From Cyathus striatus (Eukaryota > Basidiomycota > Agaricomycetes > Agaricales > Nidulariaceae), in NCBI GenBank assembly GCA_025738555.1, contig JAOVFP010000003.1, forward strand, positions 6,634,001 through 6,698,000: a DNA stretch of 64,000 nucleotides, written 5' to 3'. Shown here piece after piece: positions 1 through 10,410 of the stretch (position 1 is its first letter; every line of letters begins with the position of its first letter). Made by a program: the position numbers and the translations under genes. The notes below the pieces were generated by a model. That model ran no database searches. It was given only the letters and a program-made list of their open reading frames with translations, and was not told the DNA's origin.

Positions 1-473
1 CACATTCCATCTGCTATGGTTTTCATTCTATGCCAAGCAGCGAAGGCCGTGATGATGTTTTCTCGGCTCTCTATACACAATGGAGAGTTCCACCAAAGCG
101 GGTGATTTATGACTTCGCTTGCGCTCTGGGTCCTTACTGTATGACACGAGAAGGGGATTTTTTTTCCGAGACTAAGTTTCTAATTGACCACTTCCATGCT
201 GCAGGTCATACAAAATGTTCAACAGCCTGCTTTCTGAAACGATCCGTTACTGCAGATCCCCGGTTAAAAGGTCTTAACTCGAGCACCGCCGAGTGTGGTA
301 ACTCAGTGATGGCGTGTATCCACAAGTCAGTCAGCTACATGGGGCAATACCGTGCTACATTGTACATGAAAACTTTTCTTTGTATCTGGAACCACACCAA
401 AATGCAAAAGCTCACTGGATATAATGCAGTGCATAATAGTAGTTATGAATACTATTATTCTTCGTTGTGGTAA
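1..473 (+). CDS. KDZ-like transposase, 3' part (5' end outside window)
   Basis: The frame is open from base 3 with no upstream stop, so the gene enters from the left edge; the ATG at 30 is internal. Seen: GFHSMPSSEGRDDVFSALYT, then VIYDFACALGPYC, then FLIDHFHAAGHTKCSTA, then LNSSTAECGNS and an IWNHTKM tail, ending in TGG TAA at 473. The order (acidic residue in YDFAC, then a D..H...GH..C block, then a conserved E/C block) follows the C-terminal catalytic half of KDZ-type (Kyakuja-Dileera-Zisupton) transposases that are multicopy in Agaricomycetes. It would act in the nucleus as a DNA-cutting transposase. No stop or frameshift is visible in this part, unlike most transposase remnants in the window. 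Family assignment rests on remembered motif patterns, not on a search. Whether the 5' half is intact cannot be seen. Confidence 0.6.
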   Translation, partial: HSICYGFHSMPSSEGRDDVFSALYTQWRVPPKRVIYDFACALGPYCMTREGDFFSETKFLIDHFHAAGHTKCSTACFLKRSVTADPRLKGLNSSTAECGNSVMACIHKSVSYMGQYRATLYMKTFLCIWNHTKMQKLTGYNAVHNSSYEYYYSSLW

Positions 474-934
474 TCTGTTGACATGAACAATTAAATAATT
501 TGATTAGCCGTTTGCAAGGCAATGAATAAAATATGTATGTCACGGGTGCATAGATATGGAAAATTGAAAAGATGGCAGTGATATCTCGTTGATATGTCGA
601 AAGGGTTACAATGCGGCATTCTGTGAGCTGACCTTGAAGCTATGCCAAGAAAAGATAAAATAAGGGGTGATAACAAAAGATAATCGACTTGAATGATGAG
701 CTATACCCGGAAAAAAAAAATCGGAAAGGCACGGTGTAAGAAATATGTACCATCAAGGGTATAGAAATTTGAAGAAATTGAAAAAGATGGCGGCAATGTG
801 GCGTTGATATGTCAAAGGAGAAAAAATAATGGTGTTCTGTGAGTTGAATTGCTATACCCAGAAAAGATAAAATACCGGTGATAAAAAAATGATAATAGAT
901 GCTAAGCTATAACCAGAAAAGAGAAAATGACCAT
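474..934. other. AT-rich spacer with degenerate repeat
   Basis: No gene. A block at about 553-675 (ending in AGAAAAGATAAAATA then GGTGATAA) recurs in diverged form at about 755-885, so this looks like an imperfect tandem duplication of roughly 200 bases. The source is unknown. Confidence 0.4.
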
Positions 935-1116
935 GTTCGATGACTTCAATGATTCTCAAGAGAAATAATTCGGAATAATCCAAAATGCGGATTTGTTGTT
1001 CTGGTAACATGCCCGTATGTCACTAGTTCGATGACTCCAATGATTCTCAAGAGAAATAATTCGGAATAATCTGAAATGCAGATTTGTTGTTCTGGTAACA
1101 TGCATGTATGTCGCTA
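935..1116. repeat. 91-bp tandem duplication
   Basis: Two head-to-tail copies start with GTTCGATGACT at 935 and 1026. Each contains GATTCTCAAGAGAAATAATT and TTTGTTGTTCTGGTAACATG and they differ at only a few positions. The short minus-strand reading frame across it (956-1246) just reads the duplication and is not taken as a gene. Confidence 0.75.
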
Positions 1117-1386
1117 TGAGGCTAATAAGGTAAAGTGGCTTCGATCGCACCTGTTGGTTCTCAAACATACATACTTCTAATGAGAAAAAGCTACAGAGAA
1201 ACCTTATCGTACAGAAGTGCACTATGTCACCTTGTGAATCCTGCATAAAGTTCGGAAGTACTGATTCACGCGAATCTTTATTTGGTAGCAGTACGTAACG
1301 CTGTTTTTTTAACTCTTATCCCTGAAACACGGACATATCCAACTGAGTCTGTCATGTACTAAAACACTCATCAGTGTCCTTTATAG

Positions 1387-2448
1387 ATGTCTTTCAACGT
1401 ACTCCCTGACCTCCAAATCTTTTTTCCCATACCCACCCAACATGTCCAGCAACCAATTCCAAAATACAAGGGCGTTTTTTATGCAGTTGGAATGTCAGAG
1501 GGTCCCTTGAAATCGTATATCATCAACTCTATGAAAGTAAGTTAATTTTCGTGAGTATGTTTAATCATACACTCACGGTTTTCAGTTCCCAACATGCCTT
1601 TTTGCCCTCGACTACCCCGACGAGGATTCAATTGTTACCTCGCGGTTGCGTCGTGAGGTGAACGAAATAGAAGATTATATCAACAAAGTAACGTGCGACG
1701 ATTGTCATACCGACGGTATGGAAATCCTGTATTCTAAATGTGACAATATTTACTTAACATATGCTCATAGATGCTGATTGTGTCATGGCTTTTGGAAATC
1801 ATGGCCCAACCTGTGAAAGGTGCAAATCGCGGGATAACGACAAGAGCTGCTTGGCAGACGATTGCTGGATTCCAGAAATGGACTTTCTACCAGCGAAGAG
1901 TCTAAGAGAATACGTTAAAAGTACATTTGGTTTCTTTCATGTTATTACCACAAATAATAACATGAAATTATATAGATATCCTTGTTTTAAACAAGTACAG
2001 GATAACACCACAGATCGTACGATACCAATACACACATTACGAAACCGCGCGATACGTGCATTATCTTATCGAAATTGTTTTACCATCGTTAATCAACCAC
2101 ATATGCATGGTTGGAAGCTTGGAGTCACTACAAATGAACAATATCGTCGACTCAGATTTCAACTACGATGATTTTAAGAAATGGGCCGACGACATCACAT
2201 CGCTTCTACAACAATTACCCCATGAGAACGAATTGGAGGTATTCTGGAGGAACCTTTCGAAGAACAACACGACATTGTCGCCACAGCCTCCATCGACTCA
2301 AACAACGTCTTCAGCATGGGGTAATTTTAACAAAATGGGATTAGAACTATTCCGAATCAGGTATGACCAGACAGAGATGCATGACGACTGGAGGAAACCA
2401 CTTCCGGAATGGAAAGTGGTATGGTCGAGGAGTGATTACAACTTCTAA
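1387..2448 (+). CDS. Hypothetical protein with Zn2Cys6-like cysteine cluster
   Basis: Exon 1 is 1387-1536 (50 codons from ATG). Intron 1 is 1537-1585 (GTAAGT...TTTTCAG). Exon 2 is 1586-1715. Intron 2 is 1716-1770 (GTATGG...CATAG). Exon 3 starts at 1771. Joining exons 2 and 3 gives cysteines spaced C-x2-C-x6-C-x10-C-x2-C-x8-C, beginning CDDCHTDDADC and then CERC. This matches the fungal Zn2Cys6 spacing, but the usual Arg/Lys between cysteines 2 and 3 are replaced by acidic residues. The downstream part ends either at 2171 or, more plausibly by composition, in another frame (FKKWADDITSLLQQLP onward) stopping at 2448. A third intron or a frameshift between about 2030 and 2165 is needed. Role unknown; a zinc-binding nuclear protein is an inference. 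Confidence 0.5.
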
Positions 2449-2519
2449 AGGAGATTGGTCGTCAGTGTCGTTGTATCATATTGTGTCTACTGTGTCTACT
2501 GTACAGTTCTGGTGATGTA

Positions 2520-2754
2520 ATAAATGTAGAATATCTTGCCTCCTACCGCCACCTTGTTGAGATGACAGAAGGTTAGTCTCATTGCGCTTGTTCCAGATGC
2601 TGACTCATCAGTTGGTGTGCGAAATTTTAAAGCATAAATAACACGGTTATCACATTTGTCAACATATGTCATATACCATCAATCATGGGAAATCTAGTCT
2701 ACATGCACCAGTTATACCTCATTAACGTAGATCATCTATTTCACCGTTAGAAAC
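2520..2754. repeat. 331-bp satellite, left partial unit
   Basis: Part of one satellite unit (TTGCCTCCTACCGCCACC, a GATGACAGAA block, CTACATGCACCAG, then TTAGAAACC). It breaks off where the foldback element starts. The remainder of the unit resumes at about 6370 on the other side. Confidence 0.75.
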
Positions 2755-2759
2755 CATAA

Positions 2760-2891
2760 GTGTCAGCCAAATTTATCATTTAACAGCAGTGTTATATGAT
2801 ATGGGATATCATATAAGGTCTGAGTTTTATGAGTGAGGCATATACTATATGTATATACAGGCTATTCATAAGTACTCATTACTTTATGCTT
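2760..2891 (+). repeat. Left terminal inverted repeat of foldback copy A
   Basis: Begins GTGTCAGCCAAATTTATC, contains the palindromic GATATGGGATATC, and ends in CATTACTTTATGCTT. It is base-for-base the reverse complement of 6232-6363 by eye. The same terminus opens copy B at 41500. Confidence 0.85.
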
Positions 2892-2984
2892 CTACTATTA
2901 TTACAATTGTATTATGTCTACTCATAAGTACTCATTACTTTATGCTTCCTATTATTATTCTAATAGAATTATGTACGCTTTTCA

Positions 2985-3405
2985 AGTGTGTCACATCTGT
3001 CACAATTTTCCCATGCATTACGTTCGTCACACATATTCCCGCGCCTCATGTTTTTCCCGCGCATCGCATTTGTCACGTACTTCACGCGCATCACGTTCGT
3101 CACACATATTCCCGCGCTTCATATTTGTCACATACTTCACGCGCGTCACGTTCGTCACACATATTCCCACGCTTCGCACTTATCACATACTGCACGCGTG
3201 TCACATCTGTCACAAATTTCCTGCGCGTCACGTTCGTCACATATATTCCCACGCATCACATTTCTCACATTCTTCCCGCCCGTCACGTTTGTCACGCATA
3301 TTCCCGCGCATCACATTCATCACACGTTTCCCACGTGTCACATTTGTCACAATTTTCACGTGCGTCACGTCTGTCACGATTTTCCCACACTACATATATA
3401 TCACA
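2985..3405 (+). repeat. CpG-rich GTCAC repeat array, left arm
   Basis: Degenerate units of about 28 bases of the type TTCGTCACACATATTCCCGCGC, repeated with TTTGTCACATACTTCACGCG variants. The three long overlapping reading frames over this stretch (about 2849-3458) exist because the repeat lacks stops in all three frames. They are not treated as genes. Confidence 0.8.
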
Positions 3406-3525
3406 CTTGTCACGCTTTAGCGCGTTTGTCACGCTTTAGCGCGTTTGTCACGCTTTAGCGCGTTTGTCACGCTTTAGCGCGTTTGTCACGCTTTAGCGCG
3501 TTTGTCACGCTTTAGCGCGTTTGTC
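3405..3525 (+). repeat. 19-bp minisatellite, about 6 copies
   Basis: Tandem copies of GTTTGTCACGCTTTAGCGC without visible change, followed by a decayed unit (TTTGTCATGCTTTCATG). Copy B of the element carries about 17 copies at the same place. Confidence 0.9.
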
Positions 3526-3849
3526 ATGCTTTCATGCGCGTCACGCGTCACGTTTGTCACGTTCTTTTTAAGCGTTACGCTTTTATGAATGTCACACATC
3601 TCACATCTATTTGTCACACTTTTCATGCTCATCACAGTGCATTTGTCATGCTTTGTATGTGTGTCACGCGTCACATAAGTCACACTCATCACATAAGTCA
3701 CATCTGTTTCTTGTGATTTGCACATGCATCATAGTCATCATGTCTTTGAGGCTTTCATCATGCTTTCACACACATCATAAGTGTTACTTATGTCACATCT
3801 TTGAGATTTATAACACATTTCAAGCACATTGTGCTTGCATGTGTATCAT

Positions 3850-4990
3850 GATTGTGACATGTTGATGGGGTTCCAACAGGTCTATAATGAAAAATGTTCT
3901 GTACATTTCATATCCAAGGAATCAGAGCACTCAGTGATGCCACATTTAACCCATATCTCATTACTTAGCTGGGTAATTCAGCTTCTTGCATTGACAAGTC
4001 AGTCATTGATTCAGACCCTGTATGACAATACTGCACATGACTATAGAAAAATGATAGTAAGTTTTTCTTAGGCAAGAAAGGAGAAAAGACAAAGTAGTCT
4101 TTCTGAAAAGAGAACAAGAAGAAAAGAAGGTGATGATATAGTTGACACTAAACTAAAGAATAGAAAAGCAAGTAATGATCACTGAGCAAGAAAGTGATGA
4201 GAAGTACAGGAGGGGGTTTCATATGTATGAATGGATACTAATAATAAAAGAACTATATAACATAAATCAGAGATGTGAAACACATGACAGTGTAGAAGTT
4301 TCATGTAATCATATAGAGTAAGCATACATGTGACTTAATAATGTGTGTTGAAGATATAAGAATAAACAATGGTTAATGCAAGAATCATGATCATTTAATG
4401 ACTGAGACATATGAGTTTAATGTGATGTGGAATCACATATACTGACCATTCTTTCAGATTTGTTATCCATATGTAATTCTTTCAGTATATGTCCTTTTCT
4501 GTTCAGTTGTTAAATATTTCCAAAATATTCATTTCTATCATAATGATCTCATCATCTCTCATATTCAGACTAACCATTATAGTTTTTACTTTGTCATTTA
4601 ATTACATCTCTAGTTCTGATTATTAAACATCATATCATCCCATTTCCAAATTTCTCATGCTCTGTCAGTGTGGGTAAGCCTTCAACTACATATACACTCT
4701 ACATTTTTCATTCTAGTTTCTTATTACTACCACACTTCTATAACTTTCTAATTGTTATTTTCTGTGTTACAATCTCCAATTCTACAAGTACATATCATTT
4801 CATCTGCATATATAATTCACTCTACTATTAAATACTTATTCCACTCTCATGACAACTTGAATAGTGGTAGAGACAGAAAAATCTGATGGGATTGGAAAGC
4901 ATTGTATTTGTGAAAAAGTTGCAATGCACTTGAAAAATGTGACATGCCTGAAAAACACATGATGCATTTTAAAAAAAGACATGTAACATA
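3850..4990. other. Central region of foldback copy A
   Basis: Non-repetitive, AT-rich core opening with GGGGTTCCAACAGGTCTATAA. It is colinear with 42945-44010 in copy B with small indels. Short reading frames only (longest 80 codons at 3829-4071) and none resembles a transposase. Confidence 0.65.
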
Positions 4991-5019
4991 TGTGAAAAGT
5001 GTAACATGCATGCAGATTG

Positions 5020-5560
5020 TCATGGTGTGACGCGCCTCAAAGATGTGACATGTGTGACGAGTGTGAAATGCGTGACAAATAGATGTGAGATGTGTGACAT
5101 GCATAAGAGTGTAACGCTTATAAAGAATGTGACAAACGTGACGCGTGACGTGCATAAAAGCATGACAAACACGCTAAAGTGTGACAAATGCAATATATGC
5201 GTAGTGTGGGAAATGTATAATGTATTGATGTGCGGGAATATGCGTGACAGACGTGACGGGCGGGAAGAATGTGACAAATGTGAAGCGTGGGAATATATGT
5301 GACAAGCGTGACACGCGGGAAGTATGTGACAAATGCGAAGCGCGGGAATATGTGTGACGAACGTGACGCGCGTGAATAACGTGGCAAGTGCGATACGCAG
5401 GAAAAATATGAGGCGCGGGAATATGTGTGACGAACGTGATGCGTATGAAGTACGTGACAAATGCAATGCGTGGGAGAAATATGAGGCGCGGGAATATGTG
5501 TGACGAACGTGACACGTGTGAAGTATGTGACAAATGCGAAGCGTGGGAAATATGTGAAGC
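5020..5560 (-). repeat. CpG-rich GTGAC repeat array, right arm
   Basis: Inverted counterpart of the left arm: units such as GTGTGACGAACGTGACGCG and GCGCGGGAATATGTGTGACG read toward the centre. It contains one diverged 19-bp unit at about 5160-5180. Long minus-strand frames here (5020-5612) are repeat artefacts. Confidence 0.8.
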
Positions 5561-5579
5561 GCAGATCAACTAGTAATCT

Positions 5580-6250
5580 GTAATAGCAATGAGTACTTAT
5601 GAGTACCCACAATAATAAAGTAATGAGTGCTTATGAGTACTCATAATACCATTACAATAACAATAGGAAATATAAAGTAATAAGCACTTATGAGTACTTT
5701 TAATACTATTACAATAACAATAGGAAATATAAAGTAATGAGTACTTATGAGTACTCATAATACCAATACAATAATAATAGAAAGCATAAAGTAATGAGTA
5801 CTTATGAGTACTCATAATACCAATACAATAATAATAGAAAGCATAAAGTAATGAGTATTTATGAGTACCCACAATACCATTACAATAACAATAGGAAATA
5901 CAAAGTAATGAGTGCTTATGAGTACTCCTAATACCATTACAATAATAGGAAATATGAATTAATGAGTGCTTATGAGTACTCCTAATACCATTACAATAAT
6001 AATAGCAAGCATAAAGTAATGAGTACTTATGAGTACCCATAATACCATTACAATAATAATAGAAAGCATAAAGTAATGAGTATTTATGAGTACCCACAAT
6101 ACCATTACAATAACAATAGGAAATACAAAGTAATGAGTACTTATGATTACCCACAGTACCATTACAATAATAATAGGAAACATAAAGTAATGAGTACTTA
6201 TGAGTACTCATAATACTATCACAATAATAATAAGCATAAAGTAATGAGTA
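5580..6250 (-). repeat. 57-bp subterminal repeat array, about 13 units
   Basis: Units read AAAGTAATGAGTACTTATGA followed by GTACTCATAATACC and an AT-rich spacer, every 56-59 bases. The left arm of the same element has fewer than two units, so the arms are unequal. 57 is a multiple of 3, which explains the 225-codon minus-strand frame (5597-6274); it is not a gene. Confidence 0.85.
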
Positions 6251-6363
6251 CTTATGAATAGCCTGTATATACATATAGTATATGCCTCACTCATAAAACT
6301 CAGACCTTATATGATATCCCATATCATATAACACTGCTGTTAAATGATAAATTTGGCTGACAC
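6232..6363 (-). repeat. Right terminal inverted repeat of foldback copy A
   Basis: Reverse complement of 2760-2891, ending GGCTGACAC at 6363 and followed by CCCT and the satellite sequence. Confidence 0.85.
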
Positions 6364-6369
6364 CCCTCT

Positions 6370-9300
6370 AGAAACGTAGGATAGACTGGAGCCATTCAGA
6401 GAGATGTAGATATTGCTTAATATATATTTTTCATAAGATAAAGTCGGATAATGCGCTGATGTGTATGAAACATTTAAAAATAAATAACTTGCCTCCTTCC
6501 GCCACATTCACCAAATGACAGAAAGCTAGTCTCGTCACACTTGTTTTAAATGCTGACTCATCTGTTCTTTATCTGAATGCTCTGGACAAATATCAATGGT
6601 AATCATCATACCATTAATTCATTTGTCCGCATATGTCGTATAACATTAATTATGGTGCATCCAGTCTACATGTGCTACTTTTACCTCATTAATGTAGATC
6701 CTCTACTTCTTTATAATAAAAATAAGATACACTGGTGCCATTCAAATATACGTAGATATTTCACAATATCTTGCTACATAAGATAAAGCTAGGTCCCTAT
6801 AATGCACAAATAAATGCGACAAATAAAATATGAAAATATTGTCTCCTTCCGCCACATTCACCAGATGACAGGAATCTAGTCTCGTCGCGCTGCGTTTATG
6901 TGCTGACTCCTGTGTCATTTGAAAACGCAAAAAAGATCCCCATAATGCACTAATAAATGTGAAAATTAAAAATGAAGATCTTGCCTCCTTCTGCTACATT
7001 TACCAGATGACAGGAATCTAGTTTCGTCATGCTGGTTTTAATTTCCGATGCATCTGTCATTCTCAGAACGCAGAAAACAAATATCCCATGCATATCACTT
7101 CTGTCTGCATACGGCACATCCCATCAATTATAGGATATCCAGTCTATATGCACCATTTCTACCTCATTAATTTACATCCTCTATTTTGCTATTATAAATG
7201 TAGGATACACATGATCCTTTAAGATAAATGTAGATATATCACAATATACCTATTCCATATGATAGATCTCTATAATGCACTAATAAATGCGATAAATTAC
7301 AAATGAAGATCTTACTTCCTTCCGCTACATTCATCAGATGACAGGAATCTAGTCTCATCGCACTGTGTTCATGTGCTGACTCATCTGTCATTTTCAGAAT
7401 GCGGAAAACAAATATCCCACGCCTATCACTTCTGTCTGCCTATGGCACATCCCATCAATTAAAGTAAATCCAGTCTACATGCACCACTTCTACCTCTTTA
7501 ATTTACATCCTCTACTTTTCAATTATAAATGTAGGATATTCATGGTCCATACAGATAGATGTAGATATTTCAGAATATACCTATTTCATATGATAGATCC
7601 CCATAATGCACGAATAAATGCATAAATTAAAAATGAAAATCTTGCCTCCTTCCGCTACAATCATCATATGACAGGAATATAGTCTCATTGCGCTGTGTTC
7701 ATGTGCTGACTCATGTGTCATTTTCAGGACGCGGAAAACAAATATCCCACGCCTATCACTTCTGTCCACCTATGGCACATCCCATCAATTAAGATAAATC
7801 CTGTCTACATGCACCACTTCCACCTCATTAATTGATAGATGTAGATATTTCAGAATATACCTCTTTCATATGATAGATCCCCATAATGCACGAATAAATG
7901 CAAAAAATTAAACTTGAAAATCTTGCCTCCTTCCTCTACAATCATCATATGATAGGAATATAGTCTCGTCGCGCTGCATTCATGTGCTGACTCATATGTC
8001 ATTTTCAGAACGCAGAAAACAAATATCCCATGCCTATCACTTCTGTCCGCCTATGGCACATCCCATCAATTAAGGTAAATCCAGTCTACATGCACCACTT
8101 CTACCTCTTTAATTTACATCCTCTACTTTTCAATTATAAATGTAGGATATTCATGGTCCATACAGATAGATGTAGATATTTCAGAATATACCTATTTCAT
8201 ATGATAGATCCCCATAATGCACGAATAAATGCATAAATTAAAAATGAAAATCTTGCCTCCTTCCACTACAATCATCATATGACAGGAATATAGTCTCATT
8301 GTGCTGCGTTCATGTGCTGACTTATATTTCATTTTCAGAACGCAGAAAACATATATCCCACACCTATCACGTCTGTCCGCCTATGGCACATCCCATCAAT
8401 TAAAGTAAATCCAGTCTACATGCACCACTTCTTCCTCATTATATTACATCCTCTGCTTCACTAATAGTAGAAATGTAGAAAAAGCAGTCTATATATATAG
8501 ATGTAGATATTTCAGAACATACCTATTTCATATGATGGATCCCCATAATGCACAAATAAATGCAAAAATTAAACATGAAACTCTTGCCTCCTTCTGCTAC
8601 AATCATCATATGACAGGAATCTAGTCTCATCACGCTGTATTCATGTGCTGACTCATATGTCATTTTCAAAACGCAGGAAACAAATATCCCACGCCTATGA
8701 CTTTTGTCCGCCTATGGCACATCCTATCAATTAAGGTAAATCCAGTCTACATGCACCACTTCTATATCATTGATTTAAATCCTCTATTTCACCAATAGAT
8801 GTAGGACTTGTACAATTCATACAGATAGATGTAGATATTACACAATATAATTATTTAATGTGATAGATCCCCAAAATGCACTAATAAATGCGAAAAAATA
8901 CAAAGAAAGATCCTGCCTCCTTCCGCTACATTCAGTTGTTGACAGGAAACTGGTCTCATCACGCTGTGTTCATGTGCTGACTCATCTGTTATTTTCAGAA
9001 TGCGCAACACAAATATCCCATGCTTATCACTTCTGTCCACGTATGGCACATCCCATCAATCATAAGATATCTAATCTACATGCACCACTTCTACCTCATT
9101 AATTTACATCCTCCAAATTGCTATTAGAAATGTAGAACATGCACGATCCATTCAGTTAGATGTAGATATAACATAATATAATTATTCCATATTATACATC
9201 CTCATAATGCACTAATAAATGCGATAAGTTACAGTTGAAGATCTTGCCTCCTTCTGCCACATTCACCAAATGACAGGAATCTAGTCTCGTCGCACTGCAT

Positions 9301-10410
9301 TCATGTGCTGACTCATCTGTTATTTTCGGAATGCGCAACACAAATATCCTATGCTTATCAGTTCTGTCCGCATATGGCACATCCCATCAATCATAGGATA
9401 TCCGGTCTACATGCACCACTTCTACTTCATTAATTTACATCCTCTACGTCGCTATTATAAATGTAGAATAACTATGATCCGTTAATTTAGATTTAGATGG
9501 AATATAATATAATTATTCCATATTATACATCCTCATAATGCAACAATAAATGCGAAAAATTACAAATGAAGGACTTGTCTCCTTCTGCTACATTCACCAA
9601 ATGACAGGAATCTAGTCTCATCGCGCTGCGTTCATGTGCTGACTCATCTGTTATTTTCGGAATGCGCAACACAAATATCCTATGCTTATCAGTTCTGTCC
9701 GTGTATGGCACATCCCATCAATCATAGGATATCCGGTCTACATGCACCACTTCTACTTCATTAATTTACATTCTCTACGTCGCTATTATAAATGTAGAAT
9801 AACTACGATCCATTAATTTAGATATAGATATAATATAATATAATTTTTCCATATTATACATCCTCATAATGCAACAATAAATGCGAAAAATTACAAATGA
9901 AGGACTTGTCTCCTTCCGCTACATTCACCAAATGACAGGAATCTAGTCTCATCGCGCTGCGTTCATGTGCTGAGTCATGTATCATTTTCGGAATGCACAA
10001 CACAAATATCTCATGCTTATCACATCTGTCCGCGTATGGCATGTCCCATCAATCATAGGATATCCAGTCTACATGCACCACTTCTATCTCATTAATTTAC
10101 ATCCTCTACATCACTATTAGAAATATAGAACACTCACGATCTGTTCAGTTAGATGTAGATATAACGTAATATAATTTTTCCATATTATACATCATCATAA
10201 TGCACTAATAAATACGAAAAATTACAGATGAAGAACCTGCCTACTTCCACCACATTCAGCAGATGACAGGAATCTAGTCTTGTCGCGCTGTGTTCTTGTG
10301 CTGACACATCTGTCATTTTCGGATCGCGGAAAACATATATCCCACGCTTATCACATCTGTCCGTATATGGATCATCCCATCAATTATTCCAGTCCAGTTC
10401 TTATAGACTA
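6370..10410. repeat. 331-bp satellite array, about 13 units
   Basis: Recognised by GCCTCCTTCCGCTACATTCA, GACAGGAATCTAGTCTC, TGTGCTGACTCATCTGT, GGCACATCCCATCAAT and CTACATGCACCACTTCTA in fixed order. Units begin near 6489, 6841, 6983, 7313, 7644, 7926, 8253, 8587, 8917, 9247, 9579, 9910 and 10241. Most spacings are 328-334 bases; one unit is about 142 and one about 282. Short 62-codon minus-strand frames recur at 9192, 9523 and 9854 exactly 331 bases apart. Because 331 is not divisible by 3, each lies in a new frame, so they are incidental. The array is split by the foldback element and ends in diverged sequence near 10410. A centromeric, subtelomeric or transposon-derived origin is possible. 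Confidence 0.85.

Larger units (their letters stand above)
2755..6369. mobile_element. Foldback-type DNA element, copy A (3.6 kb)
   Basis: Seen: 131-bp terminal inverted repeats (2760-2891 and 6232-6363) with no mismatch I could find, starting GTGTCAGCCAAATTTATC. Inside each lie 57-bp subterminal repeats, then arrays rich in GTCAC on the left arm and in GTGAC (the same motif inverted) on the right arm. A central part of about 1.1 kb (3850-4990) is not repetitive. No transposase-like frame is visible, so it is likely non-autonomous. The flanks are both 331-bp satellite sequence and carry TAGAAAC at 2748-2754 and 6370-6376, a candidate 7-bp target duplication. The outermost 5-6 bases of the two ends differ. 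A second copy lies at 41496-44588. The superfamily is undecided: foldback-like architecture is clear, and the TSD length would fit hAT or Mutator-like groups. Confidence 0.8.

Noticed and set aside
2849..3458. Three overlapping open frames of 156-196 codons on the plus strand
   Set aside because: They read the GTCAC repeat array, which lacks stops in all frames; the products are Ser/His/Arg-rich repeats without a domain.
2985..6250. CRISPR-like array from the regularly spaced repeats
   Set aside because: Repeats are degenerate, contiguous, and mirrored on the two arms; there are no unique spacers or cas genes, and the genome is fungal.
5597..6274. 225-codon minus-strand frame with a regular 19-residue repeat
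   Set aside because: It follows from the 57-bp subterminal repeat having a period divisible by three; the same occurs at 41740-42037.
9192..10042. Series of 62-codon frames that look like a repeated small gene
   Set aside because: They recur every 331 bases with the satellite. 331 is not a multiple of three, codon positions are not specially conserved, and other units break the frame.
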